In this document: in pieces, positions 1 to 11,450 of the stretch | Layout: the number at the start of each line of letters is the position of its first letter | Numbering within the stretch: position 1 is the stretch's first letter | Source of the DNA: Kytococcus schroeteri | GTDB lineage: Bacteria; Actinomycetota; Actinomycetes; Actinomycetales; Dermatophilaceae | Assembly (NCBI RefSeq): GCF_002847825.1 | Contig: NZ_PKIZ01000015.1 | Span: forward strand, 13,017-56,338 | Direction: 5' to 3' | Length of the DNA: 43,322 bases | Position numbers and translations under genes: made by a program | The notes under the pieces: generated by a model | What the model was told of the DNA's origin: nothing | The model's input: the letters and a program-made list of their open reading frames with translations, nothing else | Database searches by the model: none

Positions 1-455
1 CGGTGACCGCCGGCATGGCGATCTTCGACACCATGAACTGGATCCCCAACGACGTGGCGACCGTGGCCATGGGCCTGGCGGCCTCGATGGGTCAGTTCCT
101 GCTCTCGGCCGGCACCCCCGGCAAGCGCTACGCCACCCCGCACAGCCGCGTGATGATGCACCAGCCGTCCGGTGGCGTGGGCGGTACCGCCTCGGACATC
201 AAGATCCAGGCCGAGCAGCTGCTGCACATCAAGCGCCAGATGGCCGAGCTCATCGCCCAGCACACCGGCCAGACGACCGAGCAGATCACCAAGGACTCCG
301 ACCGCGACCGCTGGTTCACCGCGCAGGAGGCCAAGGAGTACGGCTTCGTGGACCACGTGTTCCAGACCTCCACCGACACGCACGACGTGGCCAAGGGCGA
401 CGTGGCCGACGAGGCCTCCGCACACGCCGGTGAGACCGGCCAGGAGGGCAAGTGA
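1..455 (+). CDS. clpP1: ATP-dependent Clp protease proteolytic subunit, first of two (5' truncated)
   Basis: This is the C-terminal three quarters of a ClpP serine protease subunit; the start lies before the window. ClpP forms a barrel of two heptameric rings that degrades proteins unfolded by ClpX or ClpC. The nucleophile serine is visible in GLAASMGQ, the catalytic histidine in VMMHQPSGG and the catalytic aspartate in DSDRDRWF, so the triad is intact. The end carries an acidic, Ala/Gly-rich tail of about 28 residues beyond the usual ClpP end. A second clpP follows at once. Paired, co-transcribed clpP1 clpP2 is the usual actinobacterial arrangement, in which both subunits are needed for an active mixed tetradecamer. 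The order name clpP1 is by position only. Confidence 0.96.
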   Translation, partial: VTAGMAIFDTMNWIPNDVATVAMGLAASMGQFLLSAGTPGKRYATPHSRVMMHQPSGGVGGTASDIKIQAEQLLHIKRQMAELIAQHTGQTTEQITKDSDRDRWFTAQEAKEYGFVDHVFQTSTDTHDVAKGDVADEASAHAGETGQEGK

Positions 456-505
456 CCCACCACCCGCAGGTTCCCGCCCACATGCCGATGATGCACGGAG
501 GAAAC

Positions 506-1159
506 ATGACCCACGCCAGCGCCCAGGGACGTCTGCACGCGCCCGGCCCCAGCTCCCGCTACGTGCTCCCGCAGTTCGAGGAGCGCACCGCCTACGGCAG
601 CAAGCGCCAGGACCCGTACACCAAGCTGTTCGAGGACCGCATCATCTTCTGCGGCGTGCAGATCGACGACGCCTCGGCGGACGACATCATCGCCCAGCTG
701 CTGGTGCTGGAGTCCCAGGACCCGGACCGCGACGTGCTGATGTACATCAACTCCCCGGGCGGCTCGTTCACCGCGATGACGGCCATCTACGACACGATGC
801 AGTTCATCCGCCCGGACGTGCAGACCTTCGTGCTCGGCCAGGCCGCCTCGGCCGGCGCCGTGCTGCTGGCGGCCGGTGCGCCGGGCAAGCGCTTCGCCCT
901 GCCCAACTCGCGCATCCTCATCCACCAGCCCGCCATGGAGGGCACCGGCGGCATGGCCTCCGACCTGGAGATCACCGCCAACGAGGTGCTGCGCATGCGC
1001 ACCTGGCTGGAGGACACCTGGGCCAAGCACTCGGGCCAGACCCCGGAGAAGGTCCGCAACGACATCGAGCGCGACAAGATCCTCTCCGCGCAGGAGGCCA
1101 AGGAGTACGGCCTCGTCGACGCGGTGCTCCCGAGCCGCAAGGCCGCCCTGGAGGGCTGA
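506..1159 (+). CDS. clpP2: ATP-dependent Clp protease proteolytic subunit, second copy
   Basis: A full-length ClpP of 217 residues. The catalytic triad is visible as Ser115 (QAASAGA), His140 (ILIHQP) and Asp190 (IERDK), with the oxyanion segment SPGGS at 83-87. I chose the ATG at 506 because a strong GGAGGA lies at 497-502, five nucleotides upstream. A GTG at 452 in the same frame would overlap the clpP1 stop by 4 bp and add 18 residues, so it remains possible. The gene is probably co-transcribed with clpP1. A strong hairpin follows, before clpX, so clpX may be expressed separately. Confidence 0.96.
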   Translation: MTHASAQGRLHAPGPSSRYVLPQFEERTAYGSKRQDPYTKLFEDRIIFCGVQIDDASADDIIAQLLVLESQDPDRDVLMYINSPGGSFTAMTAIYDTMQFIRPDVQTFVLGQAASAGAVLLAAGAPGKRFALPNSRILIHQPAMEGTGGMASDLEITANEVLRMRTWLEDTWAKHSGQTPEKVRNDIERDKILSAQEAKEYGLVDAVLPSRKAALEG

Positions 1160-1177
1160 GTACCCTCCCGCCGCACC

Positions 1178-1218
1178 CCGCAGGGGGCCGCCACCGTGCA
1201 GGTGGCGGTCCCCTGCGG
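1178..1218 (+). terminator. Hairpin terminator after clpP2
   Basis: The arms 1178-1195 and 1201-1218 form an 18-bp stem with one G-T wobble and a 5-nt loop, 18 nt after the clpP2 stop. There is no U-tract, as is common for actinobacterial terminators. Confidence 0.75.
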
Positions 1219-1259
1219 CGCATCGTGGCCCCTGCCCCGAGGTCGTCGGAGGCCGGGGG

Positions 1260-1265
1260 TAGCGT
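1260..1265 (+). promoter_or_regulatory. Putative -10 element for clpX
   Basis: TAGCGT fits the actinobacterial TANNNT -10 pattern. It lies just after the clpP2 terminator and gives a leader of roughly 30 nt before clpX, which has a GGGAGAGG ribosome site at 1291-1298. No convincing -35 is seen. Confidence 0.4.
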
Positions 1266-1301
1266 GGAGCGCAGTCACCACCGGACGGACGGGAGAGGTC
1301 A

Positions 1302-2573
<1,272 letters not shown>

Positions 2574-2618
2574 CCCGCACCGGGTGGGCGAGGACCTGCT
2601 GACAGCGAGGAGACCGAC

Positions 2619-3245
2619 GTGACCGCCCAGCCCGCCGACAGCACCCCCACGAGCCCCCGTGCCGCCCTCCAGCCCGACACCCTGGCGGTGGGGATGCGGC
2701 TGCCGCGCCAGTCCAGCCCCGTCACCTGCGGGGCGGCCAGCCTCGTGGTCGCGCGCCGCCTGCTGGAGGGCATGCCCCTGCCGTCCGCCGACGACCTGGT
2801 GGAGGGCCAGGACTTCCGCACCACCGAGTTCGCCACCTTCGGGCGCACCAACAACCCGTGGGAGGCCCGTGCGCTGCGCTTCCCGTGGCCGATGGCGCTG
2901 GGGACCCCGCCGTGGGGCGCACTGGCCGAGCTGCGGCAGGTGGTGCACACCGAGGGGCTGGAGCACCTCCGCTACGGTCTGCGGGCCGTGCGCACCGGCG
3001 GGGCCGAGCAGCTCGCCGGAGCCCTGGCGGGCACCGGCACCCACGAGCCGGCGCTGCTCTACGTGGGCACGCGCTGGATGCCGCGCCACGTCGCGGTGGT
3101 GGCCGAGGACGCCGCGGGCCGCTGGGTGCTCTACGACCCCGCGGCCGGCACCGTGGTGGAGGCCGACGTCGACGAGTTGGCCGCCGGCATCCAGCGGGTG
3201 GGCGGCTGGCCGGTGCCGTGGGCGGTGGTCGGCCCCCGCGTCTGA
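2619..3245 (+). CDS. C39/papain-like cysteine peptidase fold protein, function unknown
   Basis: A 208-residue protein that I do not recognise as a named gene. It has the residue order of C39-type and other papain-like enzymes: Gln31 six residues before Cys37 (QSSPVTCGAAS), then His157 (MPRHVAVVAED) and Asp173 (WVLYDPAAG). The sequence around His and Asp resembles the HVAVV...W.LYDP block of bacteriocin-leader peptidases and related proteins. There is no signal peptide or membrane segment, so it is probably cytoplasmic. The start GTG has GAGGAG upstream. It lies 45 bp after clpX in the same direction with no terminator between them, so it may be read with clpX. Whether it cleaves peptides, deamidates or only keeps the fold cannot be told from sequence. 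Confidence 0.75.
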   Translation: MTAQPADSTPTSPRAALQPDTLAVGMRLPRQSSPVTCGAASLVVARRLLEGMPLPSADDLVEGQDFRTTEFATFGRTNNPWEARALRFPWPMALGTPPWGALAELRQVVHTEGLEHLRYGLRAVRTGGAEQLAGALAGTGTHEPALLYVGTRWMPRHVAVVAEDAAGRWVLYDPAAGTVVEADVDELAAGIQRVGGWPVPWAVVGPRV

Positions 3246-3272
3246 GCCCCCGGAGCCGAGCTCGCTCCCGCA

Positions 3273-3316
3273 CACGACGGCGGCGGCCACCCCGTGGGGT
3301 GGCCGCCGTCGTCGTG
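3273..3316. terminator. Bidirectional terminator between convergent genes
   Basis: Arms 3273-3291 and 3298-3316 form a 19-bp stem with one wobble pair and a 6-nt loop. It sits between the converging peptidase-like gene and valS and probably ends both transcripts. Confidence 0.8.
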
Positions 3317-3327
3317 GGGGAGGGGCC

Positions 3328-5982
3328 TCAGTCCTTCTTCGGCTTCTCCACCTTCACCAGCTCGGTGTCGCGGACCTCCAGGGTCTCGCCGTCGGTCTCG
3401 GTGACCTCGCACACCACGTGGCCCGAGGAGACGACGTCCTCCCACGCGCGGTGCGCGGCCTCGCGCTGGTCGGCCGGGCCGGCCAGGGTCATGGCGGTCA
3501 CCTGGGCGCGCATGCCCATCTTGGCCTCGGACTTGGCCTTGCGGATGCCGGCGAGCACGGCCGCCGCGGCCGGCTTCACGGCCGCGTCGCCCTCCTGGAC
3601 CCCGGGAACGGCCAGCTCACCGGTGGTGGGCCACGGCGCGCGGTGCACGCTGCCGGCGTGCCACCAGCTCCAGACCTCCTCGGTGGCGAACGGCAGGAAG
3701 GGCGCCAGCAGGCGCAGCTGGACGTCCAGGGCCACGCGCAGGGCGGCGCGGGCCGAGGTGGTGGCGGCGGAGGCCCCGTCCTCGGCGCCGTAGGCGCGCG
3801 ACTTCACGAGCTCCAGGTAGTCGTCGCAGAACGACCAGAAGAAGGTCTCGGTGACCTCCAGGGCCTTGGTGTAGTCCCACGCCTCGAAGCCGGCGGTGGC
3901 CTGCTCCACCACGCCGGCCAGCTCCACCAACAGGGAGCGGTCCACCGGCTCGGTCACGGCGGCCAGGAGCTGCTCGGCGGTCTGCGCACCGGCCACCTCA
4001 CCGAAGCCCAGGGCGAACTTCGAGGCGTTGAGCAGCTTGATGGCCAGGCGACGCCCCACCTTCATCTGCTGGGTGTCGAAGGCGGTGTCCACGCCCTGGC
4101 GGGCCGAGGCCGCCCAGTAGCGGACCGCATCGGACCCGTGCTGCTCGAGCAGGTCCACCGGGGTGACCACGTTGCCCTTGGACTTGGACATCTTCTTGCG
4201 GTCCGGGTCCAGGATCCAGCCGTTGAGGGTGGCGTTGTGCCACGGCACCGAGCCGTGCTCGTGGTGGGCGCGCACGATGGTGCTGAACAGCCACGTGCGG
4301 ATGATGTCGTGGCCCTGCGGGCGCACGTCCATCGGGAACACCAGGTCGAACAGCTCGGGGTCGTTGCGCCAGCCGCCGATGATCTGCGGGCTGAGCGAGC
4401 TGGTGGCCCAGGTGTCCAGCACGTCCGGGTCGGCGGTGAAGCCGCCCGGCTGGTCGCGCTGCGACTCGTCGTAACCCGGCGCGGTGTCGGACTGCGGGTC
4501 CACCGGCAGGTCGGCCTCGGCGGGGGTGATGGGGTGCTCGTGGTCCGGCTCGCCGTCGGCGTCCAGCGGGTACCAGATGGGGAAGGGCACGCCGAAGAAG
4601 CGCTGGCGGCTCACCAGCCAGTCGCCGTTGAGGCCCTCGATCCAGTTGGCGTGACGGCGCTCCATGTAGGCCGGGTGGAAGTCCACCTCCTGCCCGCGGG
4701 CAATGAGGGCGGCGTTGAGGTCCGCGTCGCGCCCGCCGTTGCGGATGTACCACTGGCGCGAGGTGACGATCTCCAGCGGCTTGTCGCCCTTCTCGAAGAA
4801 GTTCGCCTTGCGCTGGGTCTTCTGCGGCTCCCCGATGAGCTCCCCGGAGGCGCGCAGGGCCTCGACCGTGTTCTCGCGGGCGGTGTGCACCGTCTTGGTG
4901 GCCACCGAGGAGGCGTAGAAGTCGGCCGCCGGGGAGTCGGCGAGCCACTCGGGCGTCTCACCGACCAGGCGTCCGTTGCGGGTGATCACCGACCGGGTCG
5001 GCAGCTGCAGCTCGCGCCACCAGGTGACGTCGGTGAGGTCACCGAACGTGCAGCACATGGCGATGCCGGCGCCCTTGTCCATCTCGGCGGCGGTGTGGGC
5101 CACCACCGGCACCTCGACGTCGTACAGCGGGGTGCGCACGGTGGTGCCGAACAGGTGCTGGTAGCGCTCGTCGTCCGGGTGGGCGATGAGGGCCACGCAG
5201 GCCGGCAGCAGCTCGGGGCGGGTGGTCTCGATCTCCACGTCACCCTCGGGGCCGTGGAAGGCCAGCCGGTGGTAGGCGCCCGGGTAGTCGCGAGCCTCCA
5301 GCTCGGCCTGGGCCACGGCGGTCTGGAAGGTGACGTCCCACAGCCCGGGGGCCTCGGCGGAGTAGGCCTCGCCACGCTCCAGGTTGCGCAGGAAGGCCTG
5401 CTGGCTGGTGGCGCGGGCGTTGTCGTCGATGGTGCGGTACTGGAAGTTCCAGTCCAGCGAGAGGCCCAGGCGGCGGAAGAGCGCCTCGAAGGCCTTCTCG
5501 TCCTCCACGGTCAGCTCGTGGCACAGCTCGATGAAGTTGGGGCGGCTGATGGGCTGCTGGTCGGCGGCCTTCACGGACTTGCCCTCACCACCGCGCTGCG
5601 GGGGCTCGTAGCCCTCCACGTACGGCTGGTTGATGTCGCCGCGCACGCCGTAGTAGTTCTGCACGCGGCGCTCGGTGGGCAGGCCGTTGTCGTCCCACCC
5701 GATGGGGTAGAAGACCTCCTTGCCCGTCATGCGGTGGTAGCGCGCCATGCAGTCGGCCTGCGTGTAGCCGAAGACGTGGCCCACGTGGAGCGAGCCCGAC
5801 GCGGTGGGCGGCGGGGTGTCGATGGTGAAGCGCTGGTCGCGGGGCAGCGAGGCGGCACGCTCGCGGTCGAACGCGTAGGTGTCCTGCTCCTGCCATACCG
5901 CGGTCCAGCGGTCCTCGAGGCCGTCGACGGACGGCTTGTCGGGCAGCTGGGCGGGGCGGGTTCCGGCGGTGGAGTCAGTCAT
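3328..5982 (-). CDS. valS: Valine--tRNA ligase
   Basis: Charges tRNA-Val with valine. The class I signature HVGH is at residues 66-69 and KMSKS at 597-601. The segment around [18 protein letters not shown] is typical of ValRS, and the large CP1 editing insert and the anticodon-binding domain follow. With 884 residues from the ATG at 5982 it is of ordinary length. It ends in a short Lys-rich tail and I see no long C-terminal coiled-coil arm, unlike the E. coli enzyme. The frame stays open upstream to 6183, but the extension is low-complexity and the conserved protein begins at MTDSTAG. A GAAGAT element lies six nt upstream of this ATG with no clear ribosome site, so the mRNA may be leaderless. 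Divergent from the AGCS gene. Confidence 0.96.
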   Translation of the reverse strand: MTDSTAGTRPAQLPDKPSVDGLEDRWTAVWQEQDTYAFDRERAASLPRDQRFTIDTPPPTASGSLHVGHVFGYTQADCMARYHRMTGKEVFYPIGWDDNGLPTERRVQNYYGVRGDINQPYVEGYEPPQRGGEGKSVKAADQQPISRPNFIELCHELTVEDEKAFEALFRRLGLSLDWNFQYRTIDDNARATSQQAFLRNLERGEAYSAEAPGLWDVTFQTAVAQAELEARDYPGAYHRLAFHGPEGDVEIETTRPELLPACVALIAHPDDERYQHLFGTTVRTPLYDVEVPVVAHTAAEMDKGAGIAMCCTFGDLTDVTWWRELQLPTRSVITRNGRLVGETPEWLADSPAADFYASSVATKTVHTARENTVEALRASGELIGEPQKTQRKANFFEKGDKPLEIVTSRQWYIRNGGRDADLNAALIARGQEVDFHPAYMERRHANWIEGLNGDWLVSRQRFFGVPFPIWYPLDADGEPDHEHPITPAEADLPVDPQSDTAPGYDESQRDQPGGFTADPDVLDTWATSSLSPQIIGGWRNDPELFDLVFPMDVRPQGHDIIRTWLFSTIVRAHHEHGSVPWHNATLNGWILDPDRKKMSKSKGNVVTPVDLLEQHGSDAVRYWAASARQGVDTAFDTQQMKVGRRLAIKLLNASKFALGFGEVAGAQTAEQLLAAVTEPVDRSLLVELAGVVEQATAGFEAWDYTKALEVTETFFWSFCDDYLELVKSRAYGAEDGASAATTSARAALRVALDVQLRLLAPFLPFATEEVWSWWHAGSVHRAPWPTTGELAVPGVQEGDAAVKPAAAAVLAGIRKAKSEAKMGMRAQVTAMTLAGPADQREAAHRAWEDVVSSGHVVCEVTETDGETLEVRDTELVKVEKPKKD

Positions 5983-5988
5983 GGGGCC

Positions 5989-5994
5989 ATCTTC
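5989..5994 (-). promoter_or_regulatory. Putative -10 element for valS (leaderless)
   Basis: On the minus strand GAAGAT stands six nt before the valS ATG. The spacing matches other probable [16 protein letters not shown] in this window, but the match to TANNNT is weak. Confidence 0.3.
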
Positions 5995-6107
5995 GCACTT
6001 CCCGGCGCCCCGTCGGCAGCTCCTCGGAGAGGCGGCGGAGGGCAGGTTCGTACCGGTGCCCCCGGGAGCTGCTGGTCGGCGGAGGTCACCCTGAGGTGCC
6101 GGGTCGA

Positions 6108-6113
6108 TAACGT
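6108..6113 (+). promoter_or_regulatory. Putative -10 element for the AGCS symporter gene
   Basis: TAACGT in the valS/AGCS divergent region would start transcription near 6120 and give a leader of about 50 nt. No clear -35 or riboswitch fold is seen in that leader. Confidence 0.35.
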
Positions 6114-6173
6114 TTTGTGCACGATGTGTCGCTTTGCTTGTGGCCCGGGGCGGGTGTTGGTTCGGTGGTGAAC

Positions 6174-7745
6174 ATGAACTCACTCAGCCCCCTTCCAGCC
6201 CGAGCGGACTGGAAGACATCCCTTGAAGAGAACATCAACGATTTCTTCGATCCGATCCAGAAGGATTTCGCGGAGATCATCTTCTACCCGATCACCTTCG
6301 GCGACATCGAGGTCCCCTTCGTCGTGATCTGGCTGGTGCTCGCCGGCATCATCGTCACGCTGTACACCGTCTTCGTCCAGTTCCGGGGCCTGCCGACGGC
6401 CCTGGACGTGGTCCGCGGCAAGTACTCCACGAAGTCCGATCCGGGCGAGATCACGCACTTCCAGGCACTGTCCTCGGCCCTCTCGGGCACCGTCGGCCTC
6501 GGTAACATCGCCGGTGTCGGTGTTGCCGTGGCCGTCGGTGGACCGGGTGCCACCTTCTGGATGATCATCTGTGGCCTGCTCGGCATGGCCACCAAGTTCG
6601 CGGAGTGCACCCTGGGTGTGAAGTACCGCGAGGTCCGCGAGGACGGCACCGTCGACGGTGGTCCGTTCAAGTACCTGCCCGTGGCCTACGGCAAGATCCA
6701 CCCCGTCGTGGGCACGCTCATGACCGGCCTGTTCGCCATCTCGATCCTGTTCTTCGGCGCGGCCGGCGGCAACATGTTCCAGTCCAACCAGACCTACGCG
6801 CAGATGAAGAGCGTCACCGGTGGTGACGACGGCTTCCTCGGCGGCGCCGGCGCCTCGCTGCTCTTCGGCCTGGCCCTCGCAGTGATCGTCGGTCTGGTGA
6901 TCATGGGTGGCATCAAGTCCATCGGCAAGGTCACCGAGAAGCTGGTCCCGGCCATGGGTCTGCTGTACCTGGTGGCCTGTCTCGTGGTCATCGTGGTCAA
7001 CATCGACCACGTGCCGGACGCCGCGACCCGCATCGTGACCGACGCGTTCAACCCCGAGGGCGTCGCCGGTGGTGTCATCGGAACGCTGATCGTCGGCTTC
7101 CAGCGCGCGGCCTTCTCGAACGAGGCCGGTCTGGGTTCGGCCCCGATCGCCCACTCCGCGGTGAAGACCCGTCGTCCGGTCTCCGAGGGCTTCGTGGCCC
7201 TGCTGGAGCCCCTGGCCGACACCGTCATCATCTGCACCATGACGGCCCTGACGATCATCATCGCCGACACCCCGGAGTACAACCAGTCCATCGCCAACGC
7301 GACGGACGACGACCCGGCCACCGAGGCCCTGGACGGCGTGCTGGTGACTTCCAACGCGTTCGAGACCGTGATCCCCTGGTTCCCTTACGTGCTGGCCGTG
7401 GCGGTGGCCCTGTTCGCCATCTCCACCCAGATCACCTGGGCCTACTACGCGATGCGTGCCTGGGCCTACCTGTTCGGTGACTCCCGCGGTTCGATGTTCG
7501 CCATCAAGGTCATCTACCTGTTCTTCACGGTCATGGGTGCGGTGCTGACCCTGACGGCGGTCATGAACTTCGCCGACAGCTGGTTGTTCCTCTGCGCCTT
7601 CCTGAACCTGCTCGGTGTGTACCTGCTGCTGCCGGTCATCAAGCAGGAGATGAAGGAGTACCTGGCCGACCGCAAGGCGGGCCGCCTGGACATCCTCGGC
7701 GAGGACGACCGCGAGGGTGCGACCCGCATGACGGTGGGCAGCTGA
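6174..7745 (+). CDS. Alanine/glycine:cation symporter family protein (AGCS)
   Basis: An inner-membrane sodium- or proton-coupled symporter for alanine or glycine. The family hallmarks are present: [12 protein letters not shown] in the early helices and [16 protein letters not shown] in the middle. About ten to eleven hydrophobic helices can be counted in 523 residues, with a charged cytoplasmic end. The N-terminus has an amphipathic stretch and a periplasmic-type segment before the first helix. In-frame GTG codons at 6165 and 6168 are alternatives to the ATG at 6174; I see no strong ribosome site for any of them. It is a single-gene unit: divergent from valS and closed by a strong terminator at 7783-7819. 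The exact substrate cannot be deduced. Confidence 0.9.
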   Translation: MNSLSPLPARADWKTSLEENINDFFDPIQKDFAEIIFYPITFGDIEVPFVVIWLVLAGIIVTLYTVFVQFRGLPTALDVVRGKYSTKSDPGEITHFQALSSALSGTVGLGNIAGVGVAVAVGGPGATFWMIICGLLGMATKFAECTLGVKYREVREDGTVDGGPFKYLPVAYGKIHPVVGTLMTGLFAISILFFGAAGGNMFQSNQTYAQMKSVTGGDDGFLGGAGASLLFGLALAVIVGLVIMGGIKSIGKVTEKLVPAMGLLYLVACLVVIVVNIDHVPDAATRIVTDAFNPEGVAGGVIGTLIVGFQRAAFSNEAGLGSAPIAHSAVKTRRPVSEGFVALLEPLADTVIICTMTALTIIIADTPEYNQSIANATDDDPATEALDGVLVTSNAFETVIPWFPYVLAVAVALFAISTQITWAYYAMRAWAYLFGDSRGSMFAIKVIYLFFTVMGAVLTLTAVMNFADSWLFLCAFLNLLGVYLLLPVIKQEMKEYLADRKAGRLDILGEDDREGATRMTVGS

Positions 7746-7782
7746 CCCCACCGCCTCCGGCCCCGCCCGGAGAGCTCGACCC

Positions 7783-7819
7783 CCGGCGGCCCCGACTCAC
7801 CACGAGTCGGGGCCGCCGG
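7783..7819 (+). terminator. Terminator after the AGCS gene
   Basis: A perfect 16-bp stem (7783-7798 with 7804-7819) closes a 5-nt loop. It separates the symporter gene from the ileS T-box transcript that begins about 20 nt later. Confidence 0.82.
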
Positions 7820-7830
7820 CCCGCACCGGG

Positions 7831-7836
7831 TAGCAT
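7831..7836 (+). promoter_or_regulatory. Putative -10 element for the ileS T-box transcript
   Basis: TAGCAT would start transcription near 7843, directly before the T-box Stem I. The -35 region would overlap the 3' arm of the upstream terminator. Confidence 0.5.
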
Positions 7837-7842
7837 CTGCAC

Positions 7843-8060
7843 CACAGGCACTGATCCGGCCATCACCGGGGAGCCTCCGGAAGAACGGACCGCGAACCCA
7901 CCAGGGGCCGGTTCCACTAGACCCGGACGGGTAGGCCCGTCACAGCCGTCATGAAGGGGCCCCTGCGGGGGCAACCGAGGTGGTACCGCGGAACCTGCCC
8001 CCAGCAGGTCTCGTCCTCGAGGAAGACCGTGCAGCACCCGCTGCCTGATTCCCAGGAGCC
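7843..8060 (+). promoter_or_regulatory. Isoleucine T-box riboswitch (ultrashort Stem I, probably translational)
   Basis: A tRNA-sensing leader in front of ileS. The specifier is AUC (Ile) at 7862-7864 inside a short Stem I. The T-box bulge sequence TGGTACCGCGG is at 7981-7991, and its variable base is U, which pairs with the A73 discriminator expected of tRNA-Ile. Downstream, 7993-7998 pairs with 8004-8009, and 8008-8029 forms an interrupted hairpin. The ileS ribosome site AGGAG is at 8054-8058. There is no U-run terminator, so control is probably by hiding or freeing the ribosome site, as described for actinobacterial ileS T-boxes with ultrashort Stem I. The 318-base gap 7746-8063 is filled by the upstream terminator, the promoter and this element. 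Confidence 0.9.
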
Positions 8061-8063
8061 GCG

Positions 8064-11000
8064 ATGAGCACCGCACCCGAGACCACCCCCGCTGAGCAGA
8101 CCCCGCCCGCCGGCCCGGGCGTGTACCCCATCGTGCGCACCGGCACCCCCGGCGCACCCGGCAGCGGGGTGACCGCGCCGTCCTTCCCCGAGATCGAGCA
8201 AGGCGTGCTGCGTCACTGGGAGGCCGGCGACACCTTCCGCAAGAGCGTGGAGAACCGCCCGGCCGGCACGAACGGCGAGAACGAGTACGTCTTCTTCGAC
8301 GGTCCGCCCTTCGCCAACGGCCTGCCCCACTACGGCCACCTGCTCACCGGGTACGTCAAGGACGTGGTGCCGCGCTACCGCACGATGCGGGGCCAGCGCG
8401 TGGAGCGCCGCTTCGGCTGGGACACCCACGGCCTGCCGGCCGAGCTCGAGGCCATGCGCCAGCTGGGCATCACCACCAAGGAGGAGATCCTCCAGAAGGG
8501 CATCGACTCCTTCAACGACGCGTGCCGCGCCTCGGTGCTGAAGTACACCGACGAGTGGCAGGCCTACGTGCACCGCATGGGCCGCTGGGTCGACTTCGAG
8601 AACGACTACAAGACCCTCAACGTGGAGTACATGGAGAGCGTCATCTGGGCGTTCAAGCAGCTCCACGAGAAGGGGCTGGCCTACCAGGACTTCCGCGTGC
8701 TGCCCTACTGCTGGCGCGACCAGACCCCGCTGAGCGCCCACGAGCTGCGCATGGACGACGACGTCTACCAGATGCGCCAGGACCCGGCCGTCACCGTCGG
8801 CGTGCGCCTGGAGACCGGCGAGACCGCGCTGGTGTGGACGACCACCCCGTGGACCCTGCCCAGCAACCTCGCGGTGATGGTGGGGCCCGACATCGACTAC
8901 GTGGTGGTGGAGTCCGACCCCGCCACCGACCCGACCGGCGCCTCCCAGCGCTACGTGGTGGCCGAGGCGCGCCTCGAGGCGTACGCGCGCGAGCTCGGCG
9001 AGGATCCCGCCTCGCGCGTGGTGGAGCGCCTCAAGGGTGCCGACCTGCTGGGCCGCTCCTACGAGCCGCCGTTCAGCTACTACCGCGGCCAGGAGAACGC
9101 CCACCGCGTGGTGGAGGCCGACTTCGTGACGACCACCGACGGTACGGGTCTGGTGCACTCGGCCGGCGCCTTCGGTGAGGACGACAAGGTGGTCACCGAC
9201 CGCGAGGGCATCGAGCCGGTGATGCCGGTGGCCGCCGACGGCACCTTCACCGCCCCGGTCGGCGAGTACGCGGGCCTGCAGGTGTTCGACGCCAACGCGC
9301 CGATCATCGCCCACCTCAAGGCCTCCACCCGGGCGGTCGGCGGCCAGGCCGGGCAGGACACCGGGTCGGTGAGCCCGGGCACCGTGCTGCTGCGCCACGA
9401 GACCTACGACCACTCCTACCCGCACTGCTGGCGCTGCCGCACGCCCCTGATGTACAAGGGCGTCGAGTCCTGGTTCGTGAAGGTCACCGACGTCAAGGAC
9501 CGGATGCTCGAGAACAACGAGCAGATCACCTGGGTGCCGGAGAACGTCAAGCACGGCCAGTTCGGCAAGTGGCTCGAGGGCGCCCGCGACTGGTCCATCA
9601 CCCGAAACCGCTACTGGGGCTCCCCGGTGCCGGTGTGGGTGAGCGACGACCCCGAGTACCCCCGCACCGACGTGTACGGCTCGCTGGCCGACATCGAGGC
9701 CGACTTCGGCGAGCTGCCGCGCAACGCCGCCGGCGAGGTGGACCTGCACCGCCCGTGGGTGGACCACCTGACCCGCCCCAACCCGGACGACCCGCGCAAC
9801 GCCGGCGCCGCGCCGGGGGAGCACACCGGCTCCACCATGCGCCGCGTGGAGGACGTGCTGGACGTCTGGTTCGACTCGGGCTCGATGTCCTACGCCCAGA
9901 ACCACGTGCCCTTCGAGAACGCCGAGTGGTTCGAGCACCACTTCCCGGCCGACTTCATCGTGGAGTACATCGGCCAGACCCGCGGCTGGTTCTACACGAT
10001 GCACGTGCTGGCCACCGCGCTCTTCGACCGCCCGGCGTTCAGCAATGTCATCTGCCACGGCATCGTGCTGGGCAGCGACGGCCAGAAGATGAGCAAGTCG
10101 CTGCGCAACTACCCGGACGTCTCCGAGGTGTTCGACCGCGACGGCGCCGACGCGATGCGCTGGTTCCTCATGAGCAGCCCCATCCTGCGCGGCGGCAACC
10201 TCGTGGTGACCGAGCAGGGCATCCGCGACGGCGTGCGGCAGGTGATGATCCCGCTGTGGAACGCGTGGTCCTTCTTCGCCATGTACGCCAACGCCGCCGG
10301 CGAGGGCGGGCACCGCGCCCAGTGGTCCACGGCCTCGACCGACCCGCTGGACCGCTACGTGCTGGACGCCACCGGCACGCTGGTACGCGAGGTGACCGAG
10401 TGCATGGACGCCAACGACCTGGCCCGCGGCTGCGAGCTGGTCCGCGACTTCCTGGACACCCTCACCAATTGGTACATCCGCCGGTCCCGCGACCGCTTCT
10501 GGGAGGGCACCGACACCGCCTGCTTCGACACCCTCTACACGGTGCTCGAGACGGTGTGCCGCGTGGCCGCCCCGCTCCTGCCCTTCGCCACCGAGGAGAT
10601 CTGGCGCGGGCTCACCGGCGGCGAGTCGGTGCACCTGGCCGACTGGCCGGACGCCGCGGACTTCCCGAGCGACCCGGCGCTGGCCGCCGCGATGGGGACC
10701 GCCCGCCAGGTGGCCTCCGTCGGCTCGGGCCTGCGCAAGACCCGGTCGCTGCGCACCCGCCTGCCGCTGCAGAGCCTCACCGTGGTCACCGAGGACCCGC
10801 GGGCCCTGGCCGACCAGGGGGCGCTGCTGGCCGACGAGCTCAACGTCCGCGAGGTGCGTCTGCTGGCGCTGGACTCCGACGAGGCCGCCTCCTACGGCGT
10901 CGAGCAGCGCCTGGTGGTCAACGCGCGCGCCGCCGGCCCGCGCCTGGGCAAGGACGTGCAGACGGTCATCAAGGGTTCCAAGACCGGTGACTGGTCGGTG

Positions 11001-11450
11001 GACGCCGACGGCACCGTCACCTCCGGCGGCATCGCCTTGGTCGAGGGGGAGTACACCCTGGAGACCGTGACCTCCGGCGACGACGAGGGCACGGCCACCG
11101 GCGTGCTGCCCGGCGGCGGCTTCGTGGTGCTCGACACCACGGTCACCGACGAGCTGGCCGCCGAGGGCACCGCCCGCGACGTCATCCGCGCCGTGCAGGG
11201 CGAGCGCCGCGCCGCCGGGCTCTCGGTGGGCGACCGCATCTCGCTCACCGTGGTGGGCGACGAGCAGGTGTGGGCCGCGGCCGTGGCCCACCAGCAGCTC
11301 ATCATGGACGAGACCCTCGCGGTGCAGTTCGGCGCCGGCGGTCCGGACACCCCGCTGCCGGCCGGCGGCGACTGGCACCGTGGCGAGGTGGACCTCGGCG
11401 AGGGCCGCACCGTCACCGTGCTGCTGCGCCGCAAGGAGTCCCGCGCATGA
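8064..11450 (+). CDS. ileS: Isoleucine--tRNA ligase (eukaryote-like type)
   Basis: Charges tRNA-Ile. The class I signature is HYGH at residues 89-92 within [18 protein letters not shown], and KMSKS is at 675-679. The GLPHYGH form, the [10 protein letters not shown] sequence and the length of 1128 residues mark the eukaryote-like IleS2 type instead of the HIGH-containing IleS1 type; the type-2 enzyme is known to be poorly inhibited by mupirocin. An editing insert and anticodon domain are present. The ATG at 8064 has AGGAG five nt upstream. The stop overlaps the folC start (ATGA), so the two are translationally coupled and both should respond to the T-box. Confidence 0.97.
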   Translation: MSTAPETTPAEQTPPAGPGVYPIVRTGTPGAPGSGVTAPSFPEIEQGVLRHWEAGDTFRKSVENRPAGTNGENEYVFFDGPPFANGLPHYGHLLTGYVKDVVPRYRTMRGQRVERRFGWDTHGLPAELEAMRQLGITTKEEILQKGIDSFNDACRASVLKYTDEWQAYVHRMGRWVDFENDYKTLNVEYMESVIWAFKQLHEKGLAYQDFRVLPYCWRDQTPLSAHELRMDDDVYQMRQDPAVTVGVRLETGETALVWTTTPWTLPSNLAVMVGPDIDYVVVESDPATDPTGASQRYVVAEARLEAYARELGEDPASRVVERLKGADLLGRSYEPPFSYYRGQENAHRVVEADFVTTTDGTGLVHSAGAFGEDDKVVTDREGIEPVMPVAADGTFTAPVGEYAGLQVFDANAPIIAHLKASTRAVGGQAGQDTGSVSPGTVLLRHETYDHSYPHCWRCRTPLMYKGVESWFVKVTDVKDRMLENNEQITWVPENVKHGQFGKWLEGARDWSITRNRYWGSPVPVWVSDDPEYPRTDVYGSLADIEADFGELPRNAAGEVDLHRPWVDHLTRPNPDDPRNAGAAPGEHTGSTMRRVEDVLDVWFDSGSMSYAQNHVPFENAEWFEHHFPADFIVEYIGQTRGWFYTMHVLATALFDRPAFSNVICHGIVLGSDGQKMSKSLRNYPDVSEVFDRDGADAMRWFLMSSPILRGGNLVVTEQGIRDGVRQVMIPLWNAWSFFAMYANAAGEGGHRAQWSTASTDPLDRYVLDATGTLVREVTECMDANDLARGCELVRDFLDTLTNWYIRRSRDRFWEGTDTACFDTLYTVLETVCRVAAPLLPFATEEIWRGLTGGESVHLADWPDAADFPSDPALAAAMGTARQVASVGSGLRKTRSLRTRLPLQSLTVVTEDPRALADQGALLADELNVREVRLLALDSDEAASYGVEQRLVVNARAAGPRLGKDVQTVIKGSKTGDWSVDADGTVTSGGIALVEGEYTLETVTSGDDEGTATGVLPGGGFVVLDTTVTDELAAEGTARDVIRAVQGERRAAGLSVGDRISLTVVGDEQVWAAAVAHQQLIMDETLAVQFGAGGPDTPLPAGGDWHRGEVDLGEGRTVTVLLRRKESRA

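Noticed and set aside
2659..6171. Plus-strand open frame of 1170 codons
   Set aside because: It runs antisense across valS and in another frame over the C39-like gene; low-complexity Gly/Val/Ala composition with no family match. It is a high-GC shadow.
5983..6183. Longer valS start giving 67 extra residues
   Set aside because: The extension is low-complexity, unlike ValRS, and would overlap the AGCS gene start. The conserved N-terminus starts at 5982.
7917..11378. Minus-strand open frame of 1153 codons
   Set aside because: Antisense of ileS and of the T-box; composition is that of a GC shadow, and ileS is certain.
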